Shown: one piece after another, positions 46,325 through 55,641 of the stretch
Layout: each line of letters opens with the position of its first letter
Position numbering within the stretch: the stretch's first letter is position 1
Source of the DNA: Terriglobus roseus
GTDB lineage: Bacteria > Acidobacteriota > Terriglobia > Terriglobales > Acidobacteriaceae
DNA length: 64,000 nt
Assembly: GCF_900105625.1 (NCBI RefSeq)
Contig: NZ_FNSD01000001.1
Span: 1,116,001-1,180,000 of the forward strand
Direction of reading: 5' to 3'
Program-made: the position numbers and the translations under genes
The notes under the pieces: model-generated
What the model was told of the DNA's origin: nothing
Databases searched by the model: none
Seen by the model: the letters and a program-made list of their open reading frames with translations, nothing else

Positions 46325-46600
46325 ATGATGAACACTACCGAAATACTCTCCGCGATCGATGCAGAAATTGGCAAGCTTATGCAGGCCCGTTCTATCTTGA
46401 GTGACTATTCCGTCCCTGTCGCCATAAGGCGTGGTCCCGGACGCCCTAAGAAGATAGCGAGTGCTCCGCAGCGAGCCGCAACCGTGCCGCATGTCAAGGC
46501 TGTGAAACGTGGCATGAGCGCTGAGGGTAAGGCACGTATTGCTGCTGCGCAGAAGAAGCGTTGGGCCGTAGCGAAGAAATTAGCAAAGACGGCCATATAG
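46325..46600 (+). CDS. Small basic protein with AT-hook-like motif
   Basis: 91 residues. An acidic helical start (EILSAIDAEIGKLMQARSIL) is followed by an AT-hook core GPGRPKK near residue 40 and a basic tail MSAEGKARIAAAQKKRWA. The tail motif (SxExRxRIAxAQxxRW) recurs in small acidobacterial proteins, so I believe this is a real gene. It probably binds DNA; the exact role is unknown. The ribosome binding site is weak, and the start could be the second ATG at 46328. Confidence 0.78.
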   Translation: MMNTTEILSAIDAEIGKLMQARSILSDYSVPVAIRRGPGRPKKIASAPQRAATVPHVKAVKRGMSAEGKARIAAAQKKRWAVAKKLAKTAI

Positions 46601-46913
46601 CCTGAAAGGGCATATGTAGAGCAAAGGAATCGTGCTGTTGATCTAGGAGTTTATAAGCGCTGTTCTCGGGAAGGTGCGGCCGGATCGCGTTCAGATGCCG
46701 CCTTCCGGTGCGACCGCCTCAATGACTGTATTGCGAGTTGGCTCCCGGGAAGATCCATGGCGCGATCATCAGAATTGCCGAGATTCCCGCCAAGCCAATG
46801 TGCTAAATGCAGACGTCTGGACCTAAGTTGTGGTTGACAGGGCGATCTTTGCTGCGCCCCGAAAGAAAAGCCTCGCGGCTTGCGTTGTGCCTGCGAACGT
46901 TTTAGAAGACCAA
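46601..46913. other. Intergenic region, one doubtful frame
   Basis: About 310 bases. A minus-strand frame of 88 codons (46651-46917) starts at a GTG that overlaps the glycosyltransferase stop by four bases, like the junction upstream, but the product is Arg/Gln-rich without recognisable domain. A second frame here reads GLAGISAILMIAPWIFPGAN without a start, hinting at a decayed membrane protein. Confidence 0.35.
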
Positions 46914-47738
46914 TCACGGTCTGATCCCTAGCGCGGTCGCCAGAAATAAGTCGAAGCTATGTCGGAGATGTCGTTCGTTTTCCTCATCAGCTCGAGCTCG
47001 AGCGCAGCATGAATCGATATGTTGCCGATATCTTGCAACGCACTCGTCGTGCACAAAGACCCAGTGAAGCGCAGCTACCTTCGCATGAAAGACCTGGTCG
47101 TCGTACAGTCCTTCAAAGCTATCGCAAAAGCCGTCGACCCTGCGAGCGATTTCCGTGCGAACTAGGACTGTACAAATGCATGGCACCAGGCTTTCGTCCT
47201 GAAGAAACCACTCAAGAAGCTGTCCGGGCGGGAGCAGGCCGTATGGTTCGCCTTCCGGTACCAGCGGCGGAAGGTAGTTGCTACCCCACTGTCCTGCTCG
47301 CGCTGCCTCTTCGTCAAAGGGACGCGAGGCGTCCACCCACCGCTCCGCCGCAGCGTAGACCATGGCTACCTCCGGCATGCTGTCCAACAACGAGGTCATC
47401 GTCTCCAGGTGATGTGGAAGCCAGACATCGTCCGAATCCAGAAAAGCGATCGACTGGCCCTTCGCATGTCTCAACGCAAGGTTCCGGGACGCGCTGATGC
47501 CACGGTTATGACCTCCGTCATGCGTCAGAACACGTATGCACTGCGGATGACGATCGGCAATGATAGTCACAATGGAAAGTGTCGCGTCGGTGGAACCATC
47601 ATCCACGAAGAGTAGTTCCCAGGTGCGCGCCGTCTCCTGCTTAAGTACGCTCTCGATCGCTTCCGCAACGAAGGGCGCGGAATTCCGCGCCGTCATAAGA
47701 ATCGAGATCTCTGGGACCGGTCGATGGCCACTTGTCAC
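46914..47738 (-). CDS. Family 2 glycosyltransferase
   Basis: 274 residues from a GTG overlapping the preceding stop by four bases (GTGA). GT-A fold: ISILMTARNSAPFVAEAIESVL, LLFVDDGSTDATLSIV, ISASRNLALRHAKG, and the metal-binding AFLDSDDVW (DxD). The donor-acceptor specificity is unknown. Tight coupling with the PIG-L deacetylase gene suggests the two modify the same glycan or glycolipid. Confidence 0.93.
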   Translation of the reverse strand: MTSGHRPVPEISILMTARNSAPFVAEAIESVLKQETARTWELLFVDDGSTDATLSIVTIIADRHPQCIRVLTHDGGHNRGISASRNLALRHAKGQSIAFLDSDDVWLPHHLETMTSLLDSMPEVAMVYAAAERWVDASRPFDEEAARAGQWGSNYLPPLVPEGEPYGLLPPGQLLEWFLQDESLVPCICTVLVRTEIARRVDGFCDSFEGLYDDQVFHAKVAALHWVFVHDECVARYRQHIDSCCARARADEENERHLRHSFDLFLATALGIRP

Positions 47739-48490
47739 GCAACAACTCCCACACCAGCGAGCGCGGATCGCAGCCTTTGCAGGGTCCCTGGCAGAGCCAG
47801 AAAGCGTTCACCGCCGTGAAGTTGTCCGTAATGCTCCATAGCGGCAGCAGCAGCCTCGTCAATCTGCGACGGGTAGCTGAGGCAGAGATCTCGCTTCAAC
47901 CTTGGTTCGACGTTTTTTGTGCCTAGCCACACCTCCTCGAAACCATCCAGATCACCTAATTCCGATGACGACTTGGCCAACTTTCCACACGCGTATGGAA
48001 GATCTTCATAGAAGACCATTGAGGAAGCCTGAAAGACCCTTTGTGCTGCGCGGCAGACGAGGCGATGATCCAAATGTCCTCCGAGCGCCTTCGGACAAAG
48101 AATAATGTCTGCGGAGGGCAGGCCTCTGAGCGCTTCCTCCAAGGCCTCTACCTCCCTCGGCCGTAACGAACTCGGTGCAAGCGAGGCGCTGTCATCCTTT
48201 TGCCATCGGAGCGGGAGATCCTGCCAGTCAAGGTCGATCCGTCTGACAGAAGAAGCGCTGTTCGCACCCGTCACAAGACGGTCGGCGAATCGAACATCTT
48301 CTTCGCGTCGCGCCTTCGTAACCTGTTGTGCTCGATCCCCCTCGCCAACCGCAAGGTATGGCGCGTAACTACTGATCGTGCACACATTCGCGATGCACAG
48401 CGAGTGACCTGCCTGAAGCAAACGGGCTAGAAGGAGACCACAGGAGAACGCCGCGTCATCGCGATGCGGCGAGAGAATGACGACCTGCAT
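47735..48490 (-). CDS. PIG-L-family deacetylase
   Basis: 251 residues from ATG 48490 (GAGAGGGG upstream), which starts directly at the first strand MQVVILSPHRDDAAFSCG. The zinc site is the HxDD of SPHRDDAA and the later His in GHLDHRLVCRAAQ. Family members remove N-acetyl groups from GlcNAc-containing lipids or small thiol precursors such as GlcNAc-inositol. Coupled with the glycosyltransferase downstream, it probably acts on a cell-envelope glycan. The MATE gene starts divergently 173 bases away. Confidence 0.93.
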   Translation of the reverse strand: MQVVILSPHRDDAAFSCGLLLARLLQAGHSLCIANVCTISSYAPYLAVGEGDRAQQVTKARREEDVRFADRLVTGANSASSVRRIDLDWQDLPLRWQKDDSASLAPSSLRPREVEALEEALRGLPSADIILCPKALGGHLDHRLVCRAAQRVFQASSMVFYEDLPYACGKLAKSSSELGDLDGFEEVWLGTKNVEPRLKRDLCLSYPSQIDEAAAAAMEHYGQLHGGERFLALPGTLQRLRSALAGVGVVA

Positions 48491-48662
48491 GGAACCCCTC
48501 TCTTCCTGTCGTTCTGATGCGTCCGGCATAAGGCGAAACGCCGGAGCCAGAGACGTGGCGGCAACTGTTGTTTGCATCTGAAACAGAACTCAGCGGACCT
48601 TTCACTGGCATCAAACCACCGGACGAAGTGACTAACTCACACGGCATCAGAACTTTCATCGG

Positions 48663-50138
48663 TTGCCACAGTTTGGAGCTAGTGCCATCTCATCGTCCTC
48701 TCATAGCGCGGACAGCGCGGTGCCTGTACCTCAACGTCTTGTGCCCTCATCTTCTACCTTCTTCGGTGAAGTCCGAAGCTGCACGCGCATCGGCCTGCCG
48801 CTGGCGCTGGGTGAGTTGGGATGGATGTCAACGTACATCGTCGATGCGTTGATGATCGGCAGGCTGCCGCACTCCGCAGTCTCCATCGCCGCATCTTCCC
48901 TGGGCAATACGATCTACTACGCCATCGTCTTCTTCGCCATCTACCTGCTGAATGGACTTGAGACCTACATCGCCCAGGCTGCGGGCCGCGGCGATCGCAC
49001 GGAGTGCGTGCGTATGCTCGCCCAATCCATGTGGATTGTGGGTGTGGCGACACCTGTAGTCATGCTGCTGACGCTTGGCTTCGGCGGGCTCCTGCCCAGG
49101 CTCGGTGTGTCGCACGAAGTTGCCGAGGCGACGCAGGCGTATTTACGGGCTCTGGTGTGGTCCACCGCGCCGCTCATGGTGTACATGGCGCTGCGACGCT
49201 TTCTTCAGTCAGTCCTCAGGGTGGCGCTCATCACAACATCGTTGATCACAGCCGGCGCTGTGAACCTGCTGTTTGACTGGCTGTTCCTCTTCGGACACTG
49301 GCATATGCCCGTCATGGGCATTGCAGGTTCAGGTTGGGCAACGGCCATCGTGCGCGGTTGGATGTTACTGGTCCTGATCCCCGGCGTGGTCCTTGCCTTC
49401 CAGCAGATGAATCTCACGCCACGCCTTGCCATGCTTCGCCCGGATGGGATGCGGCTGCGTGCGTTGCTGCGGATCGGCTGGCCGTCTGGCGTGGAGTTTT
49501 CGCTGGAGCTCGGTATCTCCACGTTTATGTCCCTGCTGGCTGCTCGACTGGGAACGACACTGCTGGCCGCGCACCAGGTCACGCTGGACCTCAACGCCTT
49601 TGTGTATATGGTCCCCACCGGTCTGTCATATGCCGCCATGATTCGCGTGGGTCAGGCCGCCGGACGCAACGACCTTCGCGGCGTGCAGCGTGCCACGAAT
49701 GCAACGCTCGTGCTGGCGCTGGGCTATGGCGCGCTCAGTACCATCCTGTTCCTTGGCTTCGCGCATCGACTGGCATCGCTGTACACCAATGATGGGCATG
49801 TGGTCGCTGCCGCTGTGCCGCTGTTCTGGTTGTGCAGCATCCTCATTCTCGGCGATGCGGCGTTCGTTGTGCAGGCCTCTGCGCTCACCGGTCTTGGCGA
49901 CACACGCACGCCCATGTGGGTCAGCGTGTTCTGCAATTGGGCGTTGGGCATGCCCGCGGCCTATCTTCTAGCATTTCCCATGGGCTATGGCGCGATTGGG
50001 CTTTGGATGGGGCGTGCTGTTGCCTCGGTCACCTCTGGCTTGTTGCTGACCGCGCTCTGGCACCACCGTATGCGTCTCGAGGCGGGGCACGGCTCCGCTC
50101 ACACCTCTTCCCTCATGACTCCCATGCGAGTTCGCTAA
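48663..50138 (+). CDS. MATE-family multidrug/metabolite exporter
   Basis: Up to 491 residues with 12 transmembrane helices. The start is uncertain: TTG 48663 lacks a clear site, and an in-frame GTG at 48720 is an alternative that still precedes the first helix (LPLALGELGWMSTYIVDALMIG). Conserved MATE segments include ISLSLGNTIYYA-like AASSLGNTIYYAIVFF, GIAGSGWATAIVRG, GWPSGVEFSLELG and SALTGLGDTRTPMWVSV. Ion-driven export of drugs, siderophores or glycolipids is possible. A TonB receptor gene follows after 32 bases, so the two may form one transport operon. A fossil of this pair exists at 35485. Confidence 0.93.
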   Translation: MPQFGASAISSSSHSADSAVPVPQRLVPSSSTFFGEVRSCTRIGLPLALGELGWMSTYIVDALMIGRLPHSAVSIAASSLGNTIYYAIVFFAIYLLNGLETYIAQAAGRGDRTECVRMLAQSMWIVGVATPVVMLLTLGFGGLLPRLGVSHEVAEATQAYLRALVWSTAPLMVYMALRRFLQSVLRVALITTSLITAGAVNLLFDWLFLFGHWHMPVMGIAGSGWATAIVRGWMLLVLIPGVVLAFQQMNLTPRLAMLRPDGMRLRALLRIGWPSGVEFSLELGISTFMSLLAARLGTTLLAAHQVTLDLNAFVYMVPTGLSYAAMIRVGQAAGRNDLRGVQRATNATLVLALGYGALSTILFLGFAHRLASLYTNDGHVVAAAVPLFWLCSILILGDAAFVVQASALTGLGDTRTPMWVSVFCNWALGMPAAYLLAFPMGYGAIGLWMGRAVASVTSGLLLTALWHHRMRLEAGHGSAHTSSLMTPMRVR

Positions 50139-50170
50139 CTCCAGCTATTGATTGTTTTCTGAGGATCCGA

Positions 50171-53100
50171 ATGAATCGTTCGCCGTTGTTTCTTGCCGCT
50201 GTCTGTCTCGCCTCTGCACCCTTTGCCATGGCACAGTCCACACTCGGCGGCATCTCCGGTACCGTACTGGACGCCGGTGGAGCACAGGTATCCAACGCGA
50301 CCATCCGTCTGCACCGCGCGGAAAGTAACAGCAGTCGCGTCGTCTCGACGGATGCGAGCGGTAACTACACAGCGGTGAATCTTGAAGCAGGCCACTACGA
50401 CGTGATGGTGCAGGCCACTGGCTTCGCCCCTACCACTGCAACCAGCGTGAGCCTGCAGGCGCGCCAGCAACTGCGGTATGACGTGACGCTGAAGCCGGGC
50501 GGCGCCAGCGATGCAGTAACGGTCAATGCCTCCGAGGCCGGTGTCATCAACCTGGATAATGCACAGATCTCCGCAACACTCACGCCCGAAGCCGTCCTCG
50601 CGTTACCGGCGAACTACCGCGGCGCAGGCTCCACATCACCGCTGAGTGTCGTGCAGGCTCTGCCAGGTGTGCAGCCTGACAGTGGAGCCTACCCGCCCCA
50701 ACCCTCCACACATCCGGCGCCGACGGTGCGCTACTCCATCCAGGGTGGCCTGCCCTCACAGACTGACACCACGGTCGACGGCATCTCCGCGCAGAACCAG
50801 ACCAGCAACAACGTACAGGCAGATGCCTTTCCCTCCGCGGAATCCATCGCCGAGATCCGCGTCGACGGCGTGAACAACAACGCAGAGTACGGGCAGCCCG
50901 GCGAGATCACCACGATCACCAGGAGCGGCACCAACAACGTACATGGTTCTGCGTATCTCTACTACCAGAACGACGCTCTGGACGCGACACCGTACGGCGC
51001 AGACCGGAGCACCAAGCCGCAAAAGGATGCTAAGGACTTCGGCGGCAGCGTCGGCCTGCCCGTCGTGCTTCCGCACCTGTACAACGGACGCAACCGCACG
51101 TTTCTGTTTGCCGCCTACGAGGGCCTTCGCTTTCCGCAGACCATCCCCTTGCAGCGCACGGTACCAACGGTGCGCATGAAGCAGGGCGACTTCTCCCAGG
51201 AGACGGCAACGCCGCTACAGAATCCCTTCACCGGCGGAATATACGCCGGCAATCGCGTCGCCATCAACCCGGTCTCCGCAAAGTTCCTGCAGTTCTATCC
51301 GGACCCCAACATCGACGCCAATCTCTCCACCTCAGCAGCCGTCGCCGATCGTGGCTACAACTACCTCGCATCACGACGGAATGACATCAACTCAAACCAG
51401 TTCGACATTCGCGGCGATCAGGCTGTGGGCAGCAAAGGCAGCGTCTCCGCACGCTATTCCTGGAAGAACAACAACCAGAGCCAACCGGCCGACCTGACAC
51501 TCCCCAACAGCACGGCCTATGCTCGCTACCGCATCCTGGCCAGCAACTTCAACTACGCACTCACGCAACATCTGGCCAACGAGTTCAAGTTCGGCTTCAC
51601 GCTGGAGCAGGACGGCAACAGCAATCCGTTCGATGGACTCGGCTTCACCGAAGGCACCGGCCTCACCACCGCTGTGACGCCCTTCTTCAACGGCATTCCA
51701 CACCTGAACTTCAACGGTGGCGATGCGCCGGTCACATCCATCGGTTCGCGCCTCGGCTATGAAGAGCGCTCACGCGTCTTCCAGTACATCGACAATCTGA
51801 CGTACACCGCTGGTGCACATACCGTGCGCGTCGGCTTCGACCTCCGCCACCTGGTTGCGCACACGCAGGCCGGAGGTTCCACGCTATCCATCAACTACGG
51901 CAACTTCCTCTTCGACGCGAACAACACAGCGACGGGCAATCAGTTCGCGGACTTCCTCATCGGCGTTCCCTATCAAAATCAAAGCAACAACATCCGACAG
52001 GACAACGATGCGAGCACCAACAGCTACGCGTTCTATGTACAAGACAGTTGGAAGGCCTCGGAGCGCCTCACACTTACTGCCGGTCTGCGCTATGAGCTTC
52101 ACCCCGCACTGGCTTCGACGAACGGACTCGCCGGAAACTTTGATCCGTCCATCGCGCGCACCGGGCGACTGATCTATCCAGCAGGCTTTGCGAATGCGCT
52201 CGACGTGCAGGAGTTGGCCAACGTCAGCGCCTGTCCCGTTGCCGGTGTCTCCAACCCCTACGCCACGGGCGGCAGTGTCAACGGTGTGGCTTGCACGCCA
52301 GTGATCAGCAACGTTGAAGCAGGCTTACCGGCAGGCCTGCGCAAGAACCCGCAGCTACGCCTGATGCCGCGGTTCGGATTTGCGTACCGGCCTTTCGGCA
52401 ACGATCGAACCGTACTGCGCGGCGGCGCCGGCTACTTCAACATCACCACAACTGGCGCGTTATTTTATGCGCTCGCGCAGACGCTGCAGCAGAACTACCA
52501 GACCTTCACCAACCAATACTCCACCGGATCGAACACAGCAGGCTCCGCGACGTTCGTACCGCCGACGTTTACCTTCCCAAACACCACCGCCAGCGGACAG
52601 TTCGCACCGGCCGTCGGCAGCGTGTACTTTTACAGCGCAGTCGATCCGAACTGGCACGATCCGTACTCGCTGCAGACAAACCTCTCCCTCGATCATGACT
52701 TCGGCCACAACCTCGGCGGTCGGATCTCCTACGTGGGCCTGCAGACGTTGCACCTCACCTGGCAGCCGCAGTTCAACCAGTTGCAACGTTCCAGTACGCG
52801 CCTTTCCTCTCAGGCAGCGCAGACGGAGTACCCGTTCCCGAACTTCTACCAGGTCACCGATCGCAGTTCTTCCGCGACGGCCAACTACCAGTCGCTGCAG
52901 GTAGAGTTCACGCACCGTATGAGCGGTGGTCTCTCATTCGACACGACGTACACCCTGGCAAAGAACCTGTCGGACAACCAGGGCAGCGCGGGCAACTTCA
53001 ACTCGGCGGGCTTTGTGGATGAGCAGGGCGGCTACAGCGCGACGGACAGCTTCAATCGCCACCAGGACTATGGCAACGTAGCGGCAACGCGGAAGCATCG

Positions 53101-53719
53101 CTGGCTGACAACCATGATCTACGAGTTGCCAATGGGCCGAGGACGCCGCTTCGGCAACGGCATGAACCGGGCAGCCGATGCCCTCCTTGGCGGCTGGCAG
53201 GTTAGCAACATCCTTCTCCTGCAGAGTGGGCCTTTTCTGACGGCTTATTTCCCGGCTGGCGCCATCGATCCGTCAGGCACGGGCTCCGGGACTTATGTGG
53301 GCGGCGCCAATCAACGGCCGGATCGCATTGCCGATGCAAACAGCGGCGCGCGTATGCGCGACGACTGGTTTAACCAGAAGGCCTTCGCGTGCCCGGGCAG
53401 CAGTGATCCGGCCTCAATCTCCACCTGCGATGTGGGTGTTGGTTCGCTGCCCATCGGACGCTTCGGAACGGAGTCCGTGGGCGACCTGCGCGGTCCTGGC
53501 ACGATCAATCTCTCCAGCGGCGTCAGCCGCTACTTCCAAATCCGGGAGAACCTACGTCTTCGCGCCGAGGGCACTTTTACGAACGTACTGAACCACACCA
53601 ATCTTGCCGACCCAACGCTGGATCTGACCTCCAGCAGCTTTGGCAAAATCACCCAATCTCGCGGATCGGATTTTGGTGGGAACCGTACAGGCCAGGTCGG
53701 AATGCGTCTCGAGTTCTGA
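50171..53719 (+). CDS. TonB-dependent receptor with carboxypeptidase-regulatory-like domain, third
   Basis: 1182 residues from ATG 50171 (TGAGGATC upstream), with a signal peptide (LFLAAVCLASAPFAMAQ). CnaB-like domain: LGGISGTVLDAGGAQVSNATI. Plug: VRYSIQGGLPSQTDTTVDG, AEYGQPGEITTITRSGTNN. The barrel ends in QVGMRLEF. It differs from the other two receptors by lacking the LNGRNF plug motif. It follows the MATE gene closely, suggesting paired export and import, for example of a siderophore-like molecule, though the ligand is unknown. Confidence 0.95.
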   Translation: MNRSPLFLAAVCLASAPFAMAQSTLGGISGTVLDAGGAQVSNATIRLHRAESNSSRVVSTDASGNYTAVNLEAGHYDVMVQATGFAPTTATSVSLQARQQLRYDVTLKPGGASDAVTVNASEAGVINLDNAQISATLTPEAVLALPANYRGAGSTSPLSVVQALPGVQPDSGAYPPQPSTHPAPTVRYSIQGGLPSQTDTTVDGISAQNQTSNNVQADAFPSAESIAEIRVDGVNNNAEYGQPGEITTITRSGTNNVHGSAYLYYQNDALDATPYGADRSTKPQKDAKDFGGSVGLPVVLPHLYNGRNRTFLFAAYEGLRFPQTIPLQRTVPTVRMKQGDFSQETATPLQNPFTGGIYAGNRVAINPVSAKFLQFYPDPNIDANLSTSAAVADRGYNYLASRRNDINSNQFDIRGDQAVGSKGSVSARYSWKNNNQSQPADLTLPNSTAYARYRILASNFNYALTQHLANEFKFGFTLEQDGNSNPFDGLGFTEGTGLTTAVTPFFNGIPHLNFNGGDAPVTSIGSRLGYEERSRVFQYIDNLTYTAGAHTVRVGFDLRHLVAHTQAGGSTLSINYGNFLFDANNTATGNQFADFLIGVPYQNQSNNIRQDNDASTNSYAFYVQDSWKASERLTLTAGLRYELHPALASTNGLAGNFDPSIARTGRLIYPAGFANALDVQELANVSACPVAGVSNPYATGGSVNGVACTPVISNVEAGLPAGLRKNPQLRLMPRFGFAYRPFGNDRTVLRGGAGYFNITTTGALFYALAQTLQQNYQTFTNQYSTGSNTAGSATFVPPTFTFPNTTASGQFAPAVGSVYFYSAVDPNWHDPYSLQTNLSLDHDFGHNLGGRISYVGLQTLHLTWQPQFNQLQRSSTRLSSQAAQTEYPFPNFYQVTDRSSSATANYQSLQVEFTHRMSGGLSFDTTYTLAKNLSDNQGSAGNFNSAGFVDEQGGYSATDSFNRHQDYGNVAATRKHRWLTTMIYELPMGRGRRFGNGMNRAADALLGGWQVSNILLLQSGPFLTAYFPAGAIDPSGTGSGTYVGGANQRPDRIADANSGARMRDDWFNQKAFACPGSSDPASISTCDVGVGSLPIGRFGTESVGDLRGPGTINLSSGVSRYFQIRENLRLRAEGTFTNVLNHTNLADPTLDLTSSSFGKITQSRGSDFGGNRTGQVGMRLEF

Positions 53720-53902
53720 TCATCCCTACGTCGAGCAGAGCAAACCCGATGTTGACCCCATACGAAGACCCGCTTGTTGAAGCTTATAGGCTCGCACAGC
53801 CTCACACTTAATGATAGGGCGATGAACGTCCAAGGTCCGCCTGTTCTGGCTGAGCGCGTTCGCGATTCGTCATCAACTGACGACATCCGCGTTCTACGGA
53901 GA

Positions 53903-54348
53903 CGGAACGGTGCGCTCCGGATTGAATCGATAGCTGAGGGGACCGCGTCCGGCCACACCATCTGGTCGGAACCGAACATGATCCGCTTTCCGTAGCCGGC
54001 ATCAACCAAGTGTTTTAGGTACGTCCAAAACTCCGCACGCGGTTGCGTGAAGTCGATGACAGCGGTGTCGACGTAGACCTGCGGAAACCACATAAGGGCG
54101 ACCATGTGGTCCGCCATTGGCCAGCCGGCGTGCATCACATAGAGGCGCAATCTGGGATGCTTGGCCAGAACAGGTTCCAAGAGCAGTGGATCGCCCAAGC
54201 TCATGCGGTGCTTGGGTGCACCCAAGTAGGGTGCGCCCGGGGGCCCCGGTCCCAGATGGATGGCGACCGGAAGATCCAGCTCCTCAGCCAAGGCCCAGTA
54301 TGGCTCCAGGCGCGAGTCGTCTGGGGCGACGCCCTCGTATTGCTCCCA
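53903..54348 (-). pseudogene. Amidohydrolase fragment (TIM-barrel, amidohydrolase 2 type)
   Basis: One open frame reads WEQYEGVAPDDSRLEPYWAL, ELDLPVAIHLGPGPPG, LRLYVMHAGWPMADHMVAL, VYVDTAVIDFTQPRAEF and KRIMFGSDQMVWPDAVP before ending in nonhomologous sequence after SIRSAPF. These are the central and late strands of a PF04909 amidohydrolase with metal-site His and Asp. About half the protein (the N-terminal part with the first HxH) and the last helix are missing, and the 5' end runs straight into a Cys-rich gene fossil. No start codon with a site exists, so it is a remnant. Confidence 0.85.
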
Positions 54349-54372
54349 GTGTGACCGAACGTCGCCAGGCTC

Positions 54373-54730
54373 TTAGCCATGTTGACGTTTGACCGTCTGA
54401 GCCAGCGGGATACGACTGCCAAGCATTCCTCGCTGGTATCACGCACCGTCCACAAGCCAAGGCGTCCATCCTGGCGATCAACGTCGCAGGAACAGAGCGT
54501 CCACGTTTCGTTCGCCATTCCCATGATGAAGGTGTAGACCGCGTGGAAGCGTTGGCTAGGATCGTGCCAGCAGGGCCGACGCAGCGGGGCCATGTCACCG
54601 TGAGACTGTCATCCAGTCGTTTGCCGCACGCAGCGCAGTACTCACCGGTGCAGGCGGCGGACCACCGTGCAAGGTCCTCACCCATGTCGGCATGCAGGAT
54701 TTCTGTGCGCGATTTCGACGCATGAGCCAT
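54373..54730 (-). pseudogene. Cys-rich small-protein family, copy 1 (frameshifted)
   Basis: The start is a GTG/ATG at 54730, and the reading is MAHASKSRTEILHADMGED then ACTGEYCAACGKRLDD. Compared with the copy at 58537, one base is lost after LDDSL, and the homology continues in another frame (CWHDPSQRFHAVYTFIMG, ANETWTLCSCDVD, SEECLAVVSRWLRRSNVN). The CxGxxCxxC cluster suggests a zinc-binding knuckle. The copy is broken, and an amidohydrolase fossil abuts its 3' end. Confidence 0.7.
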
Positions 54731-54927
54731 TTGTCCAGGCTAGGCGACGGAAACGCGAAAGTCATCCACGGATCGCGTGGAGCTCATTGATGGAGTTTCC
54801 AAAATGCTCGACTTCGCGCGGGGGCTCGACTTCTATGAGATTGTGCAAGTCGGGTTTCCTTGTTCATTGCGCACAACCTCGCCAGATCGACGAGACCTCG
54901 CACAGAAGGAATGAGACTATTCCTCTT

Positions 54928-55290
54928 GTGGCTCTCGTTCTCATAACCGGGACTAGCAATGTACTTATGGGAGCCCGTGCACGGATCTTGGAGTCTCAAT
55001 CGTATAGGACAGCCATTGCGCTAGGGCTCGAGCAACTCAGGGCTTCGCTGCTAAGCGGAGCACCAGCTTTGGTTGTTGTCTGCAGCAGCTATAGCTTGCC
55101 GGATCGACTCATTGCAACTCGGATGGTCAATGACATATTCCCGGCTTTACCTACCGTGACGCTTATGCGAGGTAGCGAGGACGATCAGGACTTTCCAGGC
55201 GAGACGCTCTCGGTCGGCCTTGGCCCCACGGGCCTCCTCGAAGAAGTGCAAAGGTTGACGCGTACGCGTGTTTCGACTTCAGAAGCTTAG
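54928..55290 (+). CDS. Degenerate single-domain receiver-like protein
   Basis: 120 residues if GTG 54928 starts the gene; the open frame extends upstream but into sequence that overlaps the opposite Cys-rich gene. The pattern is that of a CheY-like alternating fold: ALVLITGTSNVLMGARARIL, then ALVVVCSSYSLPDRLIATRM, then TVTLMRGSEDD and a final GLLEEVQRL helix. The acidic pair after strand 1 and the phosphoacceptor Asp after strand 3 are replaced (TGTSN, CSSYS), and no Lys is seen after strand 5. It cannot be phosphorylated in the normal way and may be a protein-interaction module. Confidence 0.6.
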   Translation: MALVLITGTSNVLMGARARILESQSYRTAIALGLEQLRASLLSGAPALVVVCSSYSLPDRLIATRMVNDIFPALPTVTLMRGSEDDQDFPGETLSVGLGPTGLLEEVQRLTRTRVSTSEA

Positions 55291-55434
55291 GGATTCGACT
55301 TCACCCTTCCCTCTGACCCGACGACCCATGACACGGTCAATGGTGATGAATACTTCGCTGTCATTATAGAAAGTCGCGCCGCGAGGAACCCTTCCGTATC
55401 GCATAGGCATCCGAGCGACTCACCGAGGTGTAGC

Positions 55435-55641
55435 ATGTCGACTAAAAGAAGCCTAAGCTACCCCCTACGCATGCCACCGACGATGCGCGAAAAAATGACT
55501 GCGATGGCCTTGGAAGAAAGCATCTCTCTGAACCACATGATCTGTATCGCGATTGCCGAAAAGATCGCCCGTGTTGACCATGCAGCTTGGCACGGTGAAG
55601 AGAGGCGGAAGTCTGGACAAACGCCAACAGGCGGTCCTTGA
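55435..55641 (+). CDS. Ribbon-helix-helix-like small protein, copy 1
   Basis: 68 residues. YPLRMPPTMREKMTAMALEE is an RHH strand plus first helix, followed by SLNHMICIAIAEKIARV as second helix, as in Arc/HicB-antitoxin-like DNA-binding proteins. A tail AAWHGEERRK follows. The same plan is present at 57106 with about 60 % identity by eye. No toxin gene is adjacent, so it may be a stand-alone regulator. Confidence 0.8.
   Translation: MSTKRSLSYPLRMPPTMREKMTAMALEESISLNHMICIAIAEKIARVDHAAWHGEERRKSGQTPTGGP

Noticed and set aside
46651-46917. 88-codon gene coupled to the glycosyltransferase
   Set aside because: The four-base overlap is suggestive, but the product is Arg/Gln-rich with no recognisable fold; probably chance.
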